NCBI GenBank assembly: GCA_943370295.1
Contig: CALRQL020000007.1
Span: forward strand, 1-64,000
DNA from: SB11 sp943370295
GTDB taxonomy: Bacteria; Bacteroidota; Bacteroidia; UBA8524
Direction of reading: 5' to 3'
DNA length: 64,000 bases
Every line of letters begins with the position of its first letter. The first letter of the stretch is position 1. This document shows positions 1-9,071 of this stretch, piece after piece. Under the pieces are notes generated by a model that saw nothing but the letters and a program-made list of their open reading frames with translations, ran no database searches and was not told the origin of the DNA. The position numbers and the translations under genes were made by a program.

Positions 1-628
1 AGCCATCGGAGGGTCTTATGTAAACGGTTTCGGTTTCCAATTGGATGGGTTAGTTCCTTCGGATATTGCCAGCATAACAGGTCAGGTGCTTACCCAAAAC
101 CTGATTACCCGCAACGCTAATAATACCGAGGCCGGCCAAAGCAAAGCAGGAATTATTTGCTACGACAGCCCCGAACCTACCTTGAACCGTGTAGGCGGCT
201 CTATGTTTAACACTCTTAAAACCAATGGAACAGGCTCGTCCGACTCTATCAGGATAAACATAGTGTTTAGCACCCCGCAGGCAGCCTCTAAACTTACCTT
301 TACCAAATTCAACCCCTTTATATTCACCAATAAAAGAAGGGGGTACGAAATCCACATGGCTAACTACCGTCCAACGGATTTGGCAAACACCAATTTGTTC
401 GGAACCTTTGATGATAGGACAAACCCAATTAATAACGAATTTTATAAAACAACCAACGGTATGCCTTGGGCAATACTGATACCTGAAAACTTTGTATATC
501 CGATTGAAAAGACCCCTATCACCGGCGGATATAACTTCTTTGACGATTGGGCCATATCAGGCGGTAGCGGTTACACCAATTGGTACAACAACAGTCCCGG
601 TAATAGAAACACGAATGGTTTGTATTAA
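1..628 (+). CDS. LruC domain-containing protein, C-terminal part (5' end outside window)
   Basis: The frame enters from the left edge at base 2 with no start codon in the window; about 208 C-terminal residues are visible up to TAA at 626-628. The stretch GYEIHMANYRPTDLANT, then WAILIPENFVYP, then WAISGGSG and the closing SPGNRNTNGLY match the DUF4842 region at the end of LruC-domain proteins. These are large secreted or surface proteins of Bacteroidota and some proteobacteria, with no well-established molecular role. The visible part has no T9SS sorting domain and no catalytic motif. A strong hairpin terminator follows 25 bases after the stop. The family call rests on motif recall, not on an alignment. 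Confidence 0.7.
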   Translation, partial: AIGGSYVNGFGFQLDGLVPSDIASITGQVLTQNLITRNANNTEAGQSKAGIICYDSPEPTLNRVGGSMFNTLKTNGTGSSDSIRINIVFSTPQAASKLTFTKFNPFIFTNKRRGYEIHMANYRPTDLANTNLFGTFDDRTNPINNEFYKTTNGMPWAILIPENFVYPIEKTPITGGYNFFDDWAISGGSGYTNWYNNSPGNRNTNGLY

Positions 629-652
629 TCAAACTACGGGTAAAACGATAAT

Positions 653-686
653 AAAAAAACCCACCTGCAAAACAGGTGGGTTTTTT
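653..686. terminator. bidirectional intrinsic terminator
   Basis: An 8-bp GC-rich hairpin (ACCCACCTG / CAGGTGGGT, loop CAAAA region) has a T-run on its right side and an A-run on its left. It can therefore end both the LruC-type gene from the left and the penicillin-binding protein gene from the right. Confidence 0.85.
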
Positions 687-707
687 GTTGCGTATAAAAA
701 CAGATTG

Positions 708-3053
708 TTATCTATCAAACAAAGACTGACCGTCAACTCCGCCGTCGCCTGCCTCGTCGTCTTCTTTTTTGCAGTCATAAATCAGCCCCTCGGTATCTTT
801 GGGCGGCTCAAAGTCACCTTTACTTATTTTAATCGACCCATCAGCATAGGCACTCTTCATATAATATGCAAAAATGGGTAGTGCCATAGCCGCACCTTGT
901 CCCAAGTCAGTACTGCGGAAGCGTATTTTCATGTCGTCCCAGCCCACCCAAGCACCAGAAACCAAATCGGGGGTAACACCAATAAACCAACCGTCGCTGT
1001 TATTTTGTGTAGTACCTGTTTTGCCTGCAATAGGTATGTTGTAATCAATACCGTATTTGAAGCGTAAACGCGAGCCGGTACCTCCTGTGGTAACCCGCTG
1101 CATCATTTTAAGCATCAAAAATGCTGTTTTTTCATTCAGTGCTTCGTGGGTAGGGGGCATCACATTACCGGTAATCATTGCGCCGCTTTTATCTTCAATC
1201 TTGGCAATAAAATAAGGCTCGGTATAGCTGCCCTTGTTGGCAAAGGTTGAAAAAGCACCCACCATTTCATACAACGAAAGGTTAGATACTCCTAAACAAA
1301 TCGAGTACACATCTTCCAAGTGGTTGCGTATGCCCATACTTTGTGCGGTTTGGCGCACCACCTTGGGCGCATTAGGATCAAGCTGCTTCATAATGTTTAC
1401 AGTAACATTATTCAGCGATAGTGCCAAGGCTCTGTACAGCGGTTCTGATTCAGTTTCTTTACCGTCAGAGTTCTGCGGTTCCCATACCGTACCATCATCC
1501 AATATTATGCTTGATCGGGTGTTGGGCAAACGCTTGCAGATATCTTTAGTTTCAGAAACATATTTTGCATACACAAAGGGCTTAAAGGTAGAACCTACCT
1601 GCCTTGTAGCATGAATATTTACGTGGTCAAACTTAAAATACTTATGGTTAATACCACCCACCCAAGCCTTTATTGCCCCTGATTTCGGGTCCATCGACAT
1701 GAAACCCGTTTGAGCAAAATACTTGTAATACTTTACAGAGTCTAACGGGGTCATTGTGGTATCCTTCTCGCCGCTGTGGGTATAAACCCTCATTTTACTT
1801 TTGCGGTTAAAGGCTGTGTTAATCTCTTCCTCGCTCGCACCGTCGGCTTTCATCAGTCGGTAGCGTTCAGTACGTTTAATAGCCAAGGGGATAAAGTCTT
1901 TATCGGTACCCCAAGGGGTACTGTTTTTCCAATGCTGGTTAAACGATTTTTGCAAATCAGCCATGTGTTGGTCTACCGCCTTTTCAGCATAGCGTTGCAG
2001 GCGGCTGTCAAGAGTCACATATATCTTCAAGCCGTCTTTGTACAAATCATATTTACTACCGTCAGGCTTTGTATTTTTGTTTATCCAGCCGTAAAAAGGA
2101 TTGTTTTCCCAGTAGTACTTATCAATCTCGTAAGCATACTTGTCTAAGTAGTCGTCCCTTTGTGGTTCTTGGGCGTTTAGGTATTGCCTAAGGTATTCAC
2201 GGAAATAAGTCGCCTGCCCCTCGTTGTGTGTGTCGTCTTGGTAATTAAGGGTGATGGGTAATACTTTCAGCGAGTCGTATTGTTCAGCGCTAAGGTATCC
2301 GTAGCGTTTCATTTGATTCATCACCACGTTGCGGCGGTTTAACGAGTTATCAGGGTTAAGCTTTGGGTTATATTTAGAGATGGCTTTCAGCACTCCAACC
2401 AATACCGCAGCTTGGTCTATAGTAAGTTTATCGGGTGATGTATTAAAGAATACTTTGGTGGCACTTTTTATCCCGTAGGAGTTGCCTGAAAACTGTACCG
2501 TATTAAGGTACATGGTAATAATCTCTTCTTTAGTATAGCGTTTTTCGAGCTGTATGGCAATAACCCACTCTTTCAGTTTTTGTTTAATACGACCAAAAAG
2601 AGTGTTTGCCCTTGCATCAGAAAAAAGGTTAAGAGCCAGCTGTTGTGTAATAGTACTACCTCCGCCTGAACTTCGCTGACGCAGAATTACGGTTTTAAAA
2701 AAGACCCTGCCCAACCCGCGTACATCAATACCTGCATGTTTGTAAAAACGTGCGTCTTCGGTAGCCACCAGTGCGTTTAGCAAGTTGGGGCTAAGTTCTT
2801 CGTATGTAGCGTTTGAGCGGTTTTCGTAATAGTATTTACCCAGTAAGGCTCCATCATGGCTATAAACTTCTGACGCCAGAAAAGTTTGTGGGTTTTCAAG
2901 CTGTTGTATATCGGGCAATTTACCCAACATACCAAAACTAATACCTGCAAACAGCAGCAGTATAAAAACTGAAAGGGCCATTAGCCCTATCCAGAAAAAT
3001 ATTGCAAACCTCACCAATGGGTGACGTTTCTTTTTGGGTTGCTTGTCAGCCAT
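708..3053 (-). CDS. class A penicillin-binding protein (PBP1A-type transglycosylase/transpeptidase)
   Basis: Bifunctional peptidoglycan synthase of 781 residues. It polymerises lipid II through its GT51 domain and cross-links stem peptides through its transpeptidase domain in the periplasm. A short basic cytoplasmic tail precedes one membrane anchor (about residues 15-43). The GT51 motifs EDARFYKHAGID (99-110), GGSTITQQ (131-138) and EKRYTKEEIITMYLN (170-184) are intact. The transpeptidase motifs are SxxK as STFK (488-491), SxN as SLN (546-548) and KTGT (678-681). The C-terminus is acidic and Gly/Asp-rich. The gene lies 2 bases downstream of the PorW/SprE-like gene on the same strand, so the two are probably co-transcribed. 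It is a normal, complete class A PBP; nothing is missing. Confidence 0.95.
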   Translation of the reverse strand: MADKQPKKKRHPLVRFAIFFWIGLMALSVFILLLFAGISFGMLGKLPDIQQLENPQTFLASEVYSHDGALLGKYYYENRSNATYEELSPNLLNALVATEDARFYKHAGIDVRGLGRVFFKTVILRQRSSGGGSTITQQLALNLFSDARANTLFGRIKQKLKEWVIAIQLEKRYTKEEIITMYLNTVQFSGNSYGIKSATKVFFNTSPDKLTIDQAAVLVGVLKAISKYNPKLNPDNSLNRRNVVMNQMKRYGYLSAEQYDSLKVLPITLNYQDDTHNEGQATYFREYLRQYLNAQEPQRDDYLDKYAYEIDKYYWENNPFYGWINKNTKPDGSKYDLYKDGLKIYVTLDSRLQRYAEKAVDQHMADLQKSFNQHWKNSTPWGTDKDFIPLAIKRTERYRLMKADGASEEEINTAFNRKSKMRVYTHSGEKDTTMTPLDSVKYYKYFAQTGFMSMDPKSGAIKAWVGGINHKYFKFDHVNIHATRQVGSTFKPFVYAKYVSETKDICKRLPNTRSSIILDDGTVWEPQNSDGKETESEPLYRALALSLNNVTVNIMKQLDPNAPKVVRQTAQSMGIRNHLEDVYSICLGVSNLSLYEMVGAFSTFANKGSYTEPYFIAKIEDKSGAMITGNVMPPTHEALNEKTAFLMLKMMQRVTTGGTGSRLRFKYGIDYNIPIAGKTGTTQNNSDGWFIGVTPDLVSGAWVGWDDMKIRFRSTDLGQGAAMALPIFAYYMKSAYADGSIKISKGDFEPPKDTEGLIYDCKKEDDEAGDGGVDGQSLFDR

Positions 3054-3055
3054 AG

Positions 3056-5749
3056 TTATTTGCTGTAATAGCGTTTATAAAAACTTAAGTACGGGCCTAA
3101 TTCTTTCATTTTTAACAACTCTGCATAGTTGTTGGGCGTAATGGTAAGATATTCTGTTTCCTTTTTATCTATGGTGCCTAAAAACATTGCATGAAACTTT
3201 TCAAGGTCTTTTGCGTAGTCTTTTGCTTTATCACGGCTTTCAAAGGTACGTATTAATAAAATGCGGTAGTTTGCATTAAGAAGGCCGGCCACTACTTCAA
3301 ACTCTTTACCCGGATAGGTTGATTCATTGTAATTAGCGACTTTTATTCGGATTGAATTCATATCGGCTTTTGCACCGGGCAGTATCACAATGGTATAATG
3401 TTGTCCGTCCTGTTCATATTTAAACAAATCTTCACGCGTATCGCGCACAGGCTCAGTACTGTTGTTTGATGAACTGTCTTTTGCTGCCTGCTTAGTAATT
3501 GCCTCCAGTAAATCTTTTGCCCGTTGACCAATTTCAGTAGCAGGGTATTGTTCAATTATTTTTTCAAGCTCTTTACGATAGTTCTCTCGGCTTTCGGTTT
3601 TGGCCACACTCATGGCATACAACAACTCAAACTTAGGCATCATAGAGGTACCTGCCAGCATGGTATCAGCAACTGAGCGGCGGCTTTTTACTTCTGCATA
3701 ACGGCCGCCGGTAAACAGTCCGTATGTAGTATTGTAAAAATCAGTTTTACGCCAATCAACCCCTGCGGTACTTTTATTAGTTATTGCCCCATCATTCACC
3801 AGCAAGGCATAGTCGGTATCGGGGTATTTTGTTATCAGTAGGTTCTTGTACTCTGCTGCTTTTGCCGGATTATCGTTTTTATAAATTTTATGCAGATAAT
3901 AATAAGCACGAGGTTCGTACTCGCTGCCTGCAAAACGCGAAATCAGGGTTTCAAATGCTGAAATGGCTTCGGGTATATCAGCCAGTTTCTCAAGATAAAT
4001 GATGCCTATGTTATACAATGCATCAGCAATCTTAGCGTTTGAGCGTGCCTTTTCATCGTCAGTAAACGGAATGTCTTTATAAAACCTTCGTTTGGCTTCA
4101 GGTATATTGGCAAGGCGTTTATCCAGCTCTGCATCCTTTTCAGTGGTGTTGCCCTGTGCATTAGGGTTGTCGGTGTTATTTCCTTCAGGGTCCTTTTTAG
4201 CGGGGTCGCCGGGCACCGTTGTAAACATATCCTTCTCTTTCTGGCTGTAACGCCAGTCATCAGTCATTTTACGGTTACCCCACTTACGTATAAAATCAGT
4301 ATAGCCTATGCTAAGTTGTTGCTGGCTATAAAAATACCAGTTAGAGCCTGAACCTTGCGATTCCGGTTGTTGGCTTAGACCGGGTTGGCCAGGAAAGCCT
4401 GGCAAACCACCTCCGCCACCGGGGTTCGCGTTTTGCTTGTCTTTTTCTTTTTGCTCCTCAGATTTTTTGCGTTGTTGCTCTTCCTCTTTTATCCAGCGGT
4501 CAACTTTTTTATCAAGGTCAGAAGGAGATAGGGCAGCCAGTTTTTGCAAACTGTCTTCGCGCGCCACAATCACTTTGTATTTAATCAATTCAGAAAGAAC
4601 CGACTGTTTTTTGATGATGTTTTTATAATCGTAAAAACCGGGCTCAATAACGCGTACCGTACTATCATAATAAAGCTGCGAAAGCGTGTAATCGGGCTTG
4701 TTAAAATAAATATCAGCCATAGCCAAATATGATAAGGCTTGTTGATTTTTATTGCTTTGTGAGTTTTGCAGCGAAAGGGTAAAATTATCAATGGCTCTAT
4801 CCGTATTGCCTTCGCTTTTATCAATCATTGCCAATTGATAATAAATCTGGTCAAAATAGCTAATGTTCTTATCGTCCCTCAACATGCTCCGTAAGTAGCG
4901 TCGGGCACTGCGCACCTGTCCGTTATCTTTTGGGTCGTAATTTCGTGCAAGGCTTATCTTGGCATTAAATGCCATGTCGTAGGTTGGGTTTAACTTGAGC
5001 ACCTTTTCCAAATAGTACTTTGCTGAGTCTGACCGGCCCAGGCGTTCGTGCAATTGTGCAGTTATGTAGGTATAACGGGCCCTAACTGAGCGCTTTTTGG
5101 TTTTTGAAAGCGCAGTACGCATTTCATCCAGCGCAGGTTCGTACTTACGTTGCTTATTATACACCTCAGCAGTGGCGGCGGCAAACATACCTACCAATGC
5201 AGGCGGCAGCGGGGTACTTCCATTACGTATCAAGCCGGCCAGTGCCTCTGCATCGTTGTAGCGTTTTAGCATTATGTACGATTTCAAAATCCATACAGTA
5301 GCTTCTTGGGCAATGGGTGTGTTTTTATACCTTGTATTGATGTACTGAAAAGTTTCAATGGCGGCGTAGTAATCGGCTTTAAAAAAGTAGGCTTTGGCTA
5401 CCAGCAAATAAGCATCATCTACCCATTTGCTTACGGGGCGGTTAAGGATAATTTTCGACCCTTTTTTTATTACCTCATCAAGTGTGGCCTCTTGTGCTTT
5501 GGCTTGTTGCTCATCCCCGTAAGGGAAAACATCCAATACTTCAGTATAATTGTCTTTGTGGTTAAGAGCAAGATTAAACTGCACTTCTTTAAGCTTCTCA
5601 GTACCATTGTAATATATGTTGTACCGCGATACCATGTTTTGGTATTTACGATTGGCCCAACTGGTGCTGTTTTTGTTACAACTGACCGTGATGATTAGCA
5701 ATGCCGCCAGTCCTAAAGCTTTTATATATGTTTGTTTAACTAAGTTCAA
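3056..5749 (-). CDS. sprE: type IX secretion / gliding lipoprotein PorW/SprE-like TPR protein
   Basis: Lipoprotein of 897 residues: an N-terminal hydrophobic segment ends in the lipobox ITVSC (Cys24). The N-terminal half is a tetratricopeptide-repeat solenoid (roughly 40-400). It is followed by a charged coiled-coil stretch and a Gly/Pro-rich linker (about 440-465). The segment after the linker (NWYFYS, FIRKWGNRKMTDDWRYS) is the signature I associate with PorW/SprE. More TPR-like helices and a small alpha/beta C-terminal domain follow. PorW/SprE is a periplasmic component needed for T9SS function and, in gliding species, motility. Three T9SS cargo proteins occur in this window, which fits. 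It lies directly upstream of the PBP gene on the same strand. Confidence 0.82.
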   Translation of the reverse strand: MNLVKQTYIKALGLAALLIITVSCNKNSTSWANRKYQNMVSRYNIYYNGTEKLKEVQFNLALNHKDNYTEVLDVFPYGDEQQAKAQEATLDEVIKKGSKIILNRPVSKWVDDAYLLVAKAYFFKADYYAAIETFQYINTRYKNTPIAQEATVWILKSYIMLKRYNDAEALAGLIRNGSTPLPPALVGMFAAATAEVYNKQRKYEPALDEMRTALSKTKKRSVRARYTYITAQLHERLGRSDSAKYYLEKVLKLNPTYDMAFNAKISLARNYDPKDNGQVRSARRYLRSMLRDDKNISYFDQIYYQLAMIDKSEGNTDRAIDNFTLSLQNSQSNKNQQALSYLAMADIYFNKPDYTLSQLYYDSTVRVIEPGFYDYKNIIKKQSVLSELIKYKVIVAREDSLQKLAALSPSDLDKKVDRWIKEEEQQRKKSEEQKEKDKQNANPGGGGGLPGFPGQPGLSQQPESQGSGSNWYFYSQQQLSIGYTDFIRKWGNRKMTDDWRYSQKEKDMFTTVPGDPAKKDPEGNNTDNPNAQGNTTEKDAELDKRLANIPEAKRRFYKDIPFTDDEKARSNAKIADALYNIGIIYLEKLADIPEAISAFETLISRFAGSEYEPRAYYYLHKIYKNDNPAKAAEYKNLLITKYPDTDYALLVNDGAITNKSTAGVDWRKTDFYNTTYGLFTGGRYAEVKSRRSVADTMLAGTSMMPKFELLYAMSVAKTESRENYRKELEKIIEQYPATEIGQRAKDLLEAITKQAAKDSSSNNSTEPVRDTREDLFKYEQDGQHYTIVILPGAKADMNSIRIKVANYNESTYPGKEFEVVAGLLNANYRILLIRTFESRDKAKDYAKDLEKFHAMFLGTIDKKETEYLTITPNNYAELLKMKELGPYLSFYKRYYSK

Positions 5750-5927
5750 AACCTCTTGTTTTCCGTCCGTAAGTACTAACTGTAAAGCTGCAAAATTATT
5801 TCATTTGAGCAGATAAATATACTACATAACGATACTTTCGCAATATTAGTTTAGGGTATTACCTTATTATTGCCCAAAATACGTAGGTTTGAAGAAGTAA
5901 TCATACCCAACGGTTTTATACTAAGTA

Positions 5928-6305
5928 GTGGCAAAAGGTAAAAACAAACGTTTTATAAGAAGACTAAAGAATAAGTACCGATTGATAATAATGAACGATG
6001 GTACTTTGCAAGAACGTGCATCAATAGTGTTGAAGCCGATGAATGTTTTTATTCTTTTTAGCATGCTGCTGGTTGTGTTTACTACACTTATTGTATTACT
6101 GCTTTTTTACACTCCGCTGAAAGAGTATATACCCGGTTTTGATAAAACAGATTATTTGCGCATGCAAATGGAGCAGGAAGCGCGCATAGATTCATTAGAG
6201 CGTGCCAATAACCGTTGCTATGAGAAATGGCAGAACATGGAAAAGGTGCTGGAGGGGCGTTTTGAACGTGCGGATAGTATTAAGCCAACTCAGCAGGTGC
6301 AATAG
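5928..6305 (+). CDS. membrane-anchored stub homologous to the N-terminus of M23 metallopeptidases, peptidase domain absent
   Basis: A 125-residue protein starting at GTG 5928; a stop codon lies two codons upstream in frame, so no longer start exists. It has a basic N-terminus, the segment LKNKYRLIIMNDGTLQER, one transmembrane helix (about 40-61), the segment YTPLKEYIPGF and a short coiled coil (76-110). This order is what I recall from the N-terminal anchor of Bacteroidota M23 (LytM-type) peptidoglycan peptidases. Those continue for 150-250 residues into a Zn-dependent peptidase with HxxxD and HxH motifs, which are absent here and in all frames up to the bactofilin gene. Bactofilin follows 121 bases later; bactofilin and M23 genes are frequent neighbours. 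It may be a dedicated anchor or adaptor, or a deletion remnant. Confidence 0.6.
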   Translation: MAKGKNKRFIRRLKNKYRLIIMNDGTLQERASIVLKPMNVFILFSMLLVVFTTLIVLLLFYTPLKEYIPGFDKTDYLRMQMEQEARIDSLERANNRCYEKWQNMEKVLEGRFERADSIKPTQQVQ

Positions 6306-6341
6306 TTAGCGGGGTGGGGTAGTACCTTTGCCAAGCTTTGT

Positions 6342-6371
6342 TTTGTTTGCGGGTTTATTTTGCTATCTTCG
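6342..6371 (+). promoter_or_regulatory. possible promoter for the bactofilin-atp operon
   Basis: TTTG at 6342-6345 and TATCTTCG at 6364-6371 are separated by 18 bases. This is one mismatch from the Bacteroidota -7 consensus TAnnTTTG with an acceptable -33 TTTG. It sits 55 bases before the bactofilin start. Confidence 0.35.
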
Positions 6372-6426
6372 AAATCCCTTTCAAAAGGGAGATACTTAAC
6401 ACACACACTTCGGTCAATCTTTTTTA

Positions 6427-6870
6427 ATGATGTTTACTAAAGAAACTAAAAGCCGCAATGCGGATGCACCATCAGCTTCTATTAATATTATTGGTGTAGG
6501 TACAGATATTACCGGCGACGTTAATTCTAACGGCGATATTCGTATTGATGGCAACATAAAAGGCACCATACTATCAAAAGCACGCGTTGTAATAGGCGCA
6601 TCAAGCGTTATTAAGGGAGATATTGAGGCACAAAACGCCGATATATCGGGTACGGTTACCGGTAAGATAACGGTAACAGAAACTCTTTTCCTAAAGGGTA
6701 CTGCCAAAGTTCACGGTGATGTAACGGTGAATAAGTTGGTGGTAGAATCGGGTGCTGAATTTAACGGAAACTGCAATATGTTGTCAACCAAGCATATTCC
6801 GGCCGATAATACAATGCAACAACATGGAAGGACAGCCCCCAAAGCCATCAAAACCGAAGCGGAATCTTAA
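6427..6870 (+). CDS. bactofilin family protein
   Basis: A 147-residue cytoskeletal protein. The core (about residues 20-115) is a run of short beta-helix turns with regularly spaced Gly/Val/Ile (GDITGD, GDIRIDGNIKGTI, VIKGDIEAQNADISGTVTGKI, VHGDVTVNKL), typical of the DUF583/bactofilin fold that polymerises into filaments. Such filaments often place peptidoglycan enzymes, in line with the M23-like stub just upstream. Two adjacent ATGs (6427, 6430) are possible starts. The last 47 bases overlap the start of the AtpZ/AtpI-like gene in another frame, so translation of the two is probably coupled. This places bactofilin at the head of the ATP synthase operon. Confidence 0.9.
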   Translation: MMFTKETKSRNADAPSASINIIGVGTDITGDVNSNGDIRIDGNIKGTILSKARVVIGASSVIKGDIEAQNADISGTVTGKITVTETLFLKGTAKVHGDVTVNKLVVESGAEFNGNCNMLSTKHIPADNTMQQHGRTAPKAIKTEAES

Positions 6871-7060
6871 CGTTTACGCGTATTTTTCTTTGGGCTTTCA
6901 ATTAGTGGCAGCCACAGGTTTAATGGGCTTCTTGGGTCATTATTTGGATAACCTGTTAAAAATTAGTTTTCCATTGTTTCTTATGTTGGGTATACTTGCA
7001 GGGTTAACTGCCTCTGTAATAAAAATATTGAGAGAGTTGAATAACAACAAAAAAAACTAA
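6824..7060 (+). CDS. AtpZ/AtpI family protein
   Basis: Small membrane protein of 78 residues from ATG 6824; the open frame extends further left, but that part is unlike the family and overlaps bactofilin. A Pro/Lys-rich N-terminus precedes two hydrophobic helices (FSLGFQLVAATGLMGFLGHYLD and FPLFLMLGILAGLTASVIKIL), the standard AtpZ/AtpI two-helix layout. Members assist F0 assembly or cation supply and are encoded first in atp operons, as here. It is followed 15 bases later by another small membrane protein. Confidence 0.85.
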   Translation: MEGQPPKPSKPKRNLNVYAYFSLGFQLVAATGLMGFLGHYLDNLLKISFPLFLMLGILAGLTASVIKILRELNNNKKN

Positions 7061-7075
7061 GCCTGTTTACTTGAT

Positions 7076-7474
7076 TTGAACCCGTCGAAATTTTTTGTAC
7101 GACTGTTAATATATTCAGTTCTGCTGGCCGTTGTAATCTTTGCATTGCAACAGGTAACTACTATCATACCCCAAGGCACGTGGGGAGTGTTTGCTTTCTT
7201 TTTTAGCATCTCACTATTTATATACATACTTTCAAAAACAAGTTTAAAGGCATCACCTGCCGCAGCACTAAGGCTGTTGTTGGGTACGCTGATACTCCGT
7301 TTGTTCCTAAGTTTCGGGTACTTTGTTTTATATGTTTCAGTATCAGGCAATTCAAGTATTTCCTTTGCGCTGATGTTCATGATTCTTTATTTATTATTCA
7401 CTGTGTTTGAAAATTACCATTTAGTGATTAACTTGCGCCCCGATTCGAAAAATGATTCAATCGGTGATGAGTAG
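7076..7474 (+). CDS. four-helix membrane protein of the atp operon
   Basis: A 132-residue hydrophobic protein. The only start after the upstream in-frame stop is TTG 7076. Four hydrophobic segments are visible (about 8-30, 38-55, 63-88, 95-115), with a charged C-terminal tail. Its position between the AtpZ/AtpI-like gene and atpB, and its 23-base overlap with atpB, tie it to ATP synthase assembly. The size and topology resemble AtpI-type proteins, but I do not recognise a specific family. Confidence 0.7.
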   Translation: MNPSKFFVRLLIYSVLLAVVIFALQQVTTIIPQGTWGVFAFFFSISLFIYILSKTSLKASPAAALRLLLGTLILRLFLSFGYFVLYVSVSGNSSISFALMFMILYLLFTVFENYHLVINLRPDSKNDSIGDE

Positions 7475-8690
7475 CGTCAATAAAGGATTTTCAAATTTTA
7501 AAGCCCTAAATTTTTTAGTGCTTTTAGCGTTTTTTGTTACTTTTTCGTTAACAAAAGCCAGTGTTCCTCATGAAAATGGAGGTCACCATGATTCAACTGT
7601 TGAAGGTGCGGCTCATCACGATGATGCCCATGCTCACGATAGCGGTCATGCAACAACAGCTTATGATGCTGAAGCAGTAATCTTGCACCACATTAGTGAT
7701 GCACACGAGTGGGAATTCTTTGCCACTAAATCATTCCATGCCACCCTTCCTTTGCCTGTAATATTATATAGCAAAGAGCATGGCTTAGATATTTTTATGT
7801 CTAGTGCATTTAAGCACAAAGAGGGTGAACATGGCCACGACGCCCCTAAATATTACAAACACTACGTGATGCATCACGAGAAAATATATTTGGCTAATGT
7901 TGACGGCGGTCTTACTATGGATGAGCATCACCACGCTACCAATGCTAAACCAATGGATTTCTCGTTAACCAAAAACGTTGCTTCGATGATTTTATCATTG
8001 GTACTGTTGTGTCTTGTTTTTATAGGTGTGGCCAATGCTTATGTTAAAAAAGGACAATGGGTACCCAAAGGTTTGCAATCGTTTATGGAGCCTTTGATAC
8101 TATTTGTACGCGACGATGTTGTGCGCCCTAACATGGGTAAGAAAACAGGCGATGCGTTTATGCCTTATATGCTTACCTTGTTTTTCTTCATTTGGTTTAA
8201 CAACTTATTAGGTTTGTTGCCTGGTGCAGCTAACGTAACCGGTAACATTGCAGTTACAGCGGTATTGGCAGTTATTACCCTTGTAGTTACCAACCTTAAA
8301 GGTAACAAACACTACTGGGGTCACATTTTCAATCCTCCGGGAGTTCCCAAGCCACTACTTTTGATTATGTGGCCTGTTGAAATATTAGGTATCTTTACTA
8401 AGCCCTTTGCGTTGATGATACGTTTGTTTGCAAACATTACAGCAGGCCACATCATCATCCTAAGTATTCTTGGTTTGATATTTATGTTTAGTGAAGGCGG
8501 TACAAATGCAGGTGCTGGTTTTGGGGTGTCGTTCGCGGCTTTGCCATTGGCACTGTTCCTGTTTTGCCTTGAGTTGTTGGTTGCCTTCCTTCAGGCGTTC
8601 ATCTTTACCATGCTTACCTCTTTGTTTATCGGTCAAGCAATGGAAGACCACGGACATCATGATGATGAGCACGCTCATGCAGCGCACTAA
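7452..8690 (+). CDS. atpB: F0F1 ATP synthase subunit a
   Basis: Stator subunit forming the proton half-channels, 412 residues from ATG 7452 (ATG 7467 is also in frame). A signal-like hydrophobic segment (about 20-36) precedes a His/Asp-rich periplasmic region (39-165). The multi-span core follows, with the conserved RLFANITAGHI motif; Arg324 is the residue that contacts the ring carboxylate. The C-terminal tail is again His-rich (399-412). The long N-terminal extension is common in Bacteroidota and makes this subunit longer than the roughly 270-residue E. coli protein. The start overlaps the upstream membrane-protein gene by 23 bases. Confidence 0.97.
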   Translation: MIQSVMSSVNKGFSNFKALNFLVLLAFFVTFSLTKASVPHENGGHHDSTVEGAAHHDDAHAHDSGHATTAYDAEAVILHHISDAHEWEFFATKSFHATLPLPVILYSKEHGLDIFMSSAFKHKEGEHGHDAPKYYKHYVMHHEKIYLANVDGGLTMDEHHHATNAKPMDFSLTKNVASMILSLVLLCLVFIGVANAYVKKGQWVPKGLQSFMEPLILFVRDDVVRPNMGKKTGDAFMPYMLTLFFFIWFNNLLGLLPGAANVTGNIAVTAVLAVITLVVTNLKGNKHYWGHIFNPPGVPKPLLLIMWPVEILGIFTKPFALMIRLFANITAGHIIILSILGLIFMFSEGGTNAGAGFGVSFAALPLALFLFCLELLVAFLQAFIFTMLTSLFIGQAMEDHGHHDDEHAHAAH

Positions 8691-8745
8691 TAGTTAAAGA
8701 ATAAAAAGAAACCCATATAAAATCGAACATTAAATAAACACAATT

Positions 8746-8994
8746 ATGTTATTACAAAAGTTGCTTCTTGAAATTAACAGTTATGGTCCTTTGGGTGCCG
8801 GTATCGGTGCAGGTCTTGTTGCCCTTGGCGTAGGCTTGGGTATCGGTAAAATTGGTTCAGGAGCTGTTGAATCAATCGCCCGTCAACCTGAGTCATCAGG
8901 TGACATCAGGACTACTGCGATCATCTTGGCTGCCTTTATCGAAGGTGTGGCTCTGTTTGGTGCAGTAATCTGTTTCCTTGCCATGTCAAAGTAA
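8746..8994 (+). CDS. atpE: F0F1 ATP synthase subunit c
   Basis: Rotor-ring proteolipid of 82 residues, a hairpin of two helices. The first helix carries the GxGxGxG packing motif (GAGIGAGLVALGVGLGIG); the polar loop is RQPE (46-49); the ion-binding carboxylate is Glu66 in AAFIEGVALFG. The residues around Glu66 lack the Ser/Tyr and matching Gln ligands of sodium-type rings, so a proton-driven enzyme is inferred. Confidence 0.97.
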   Translation: MLLQKLLLEINSYGPLGAGIGAGLVALGVGLGIGKIGSGAVESIARQPESSGDIRTTAIILAAFIEGVALFGAVICFLAMSK

Positions 8995-9071
8995 TTTCAA
9001 AACAAAATATATCCAACACGCAGGCTGGGCAAGGCGGCCTGCGTAGTTGTGTTATTTAAACAAAAAACCGT

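Noticed and set aside
492..881. 129-residue plus-strand open frame across the first terminator
   Set aside because: It runs through the terminator and the end of the PBP gene in antisense and has no family likeness; a shadow frame.
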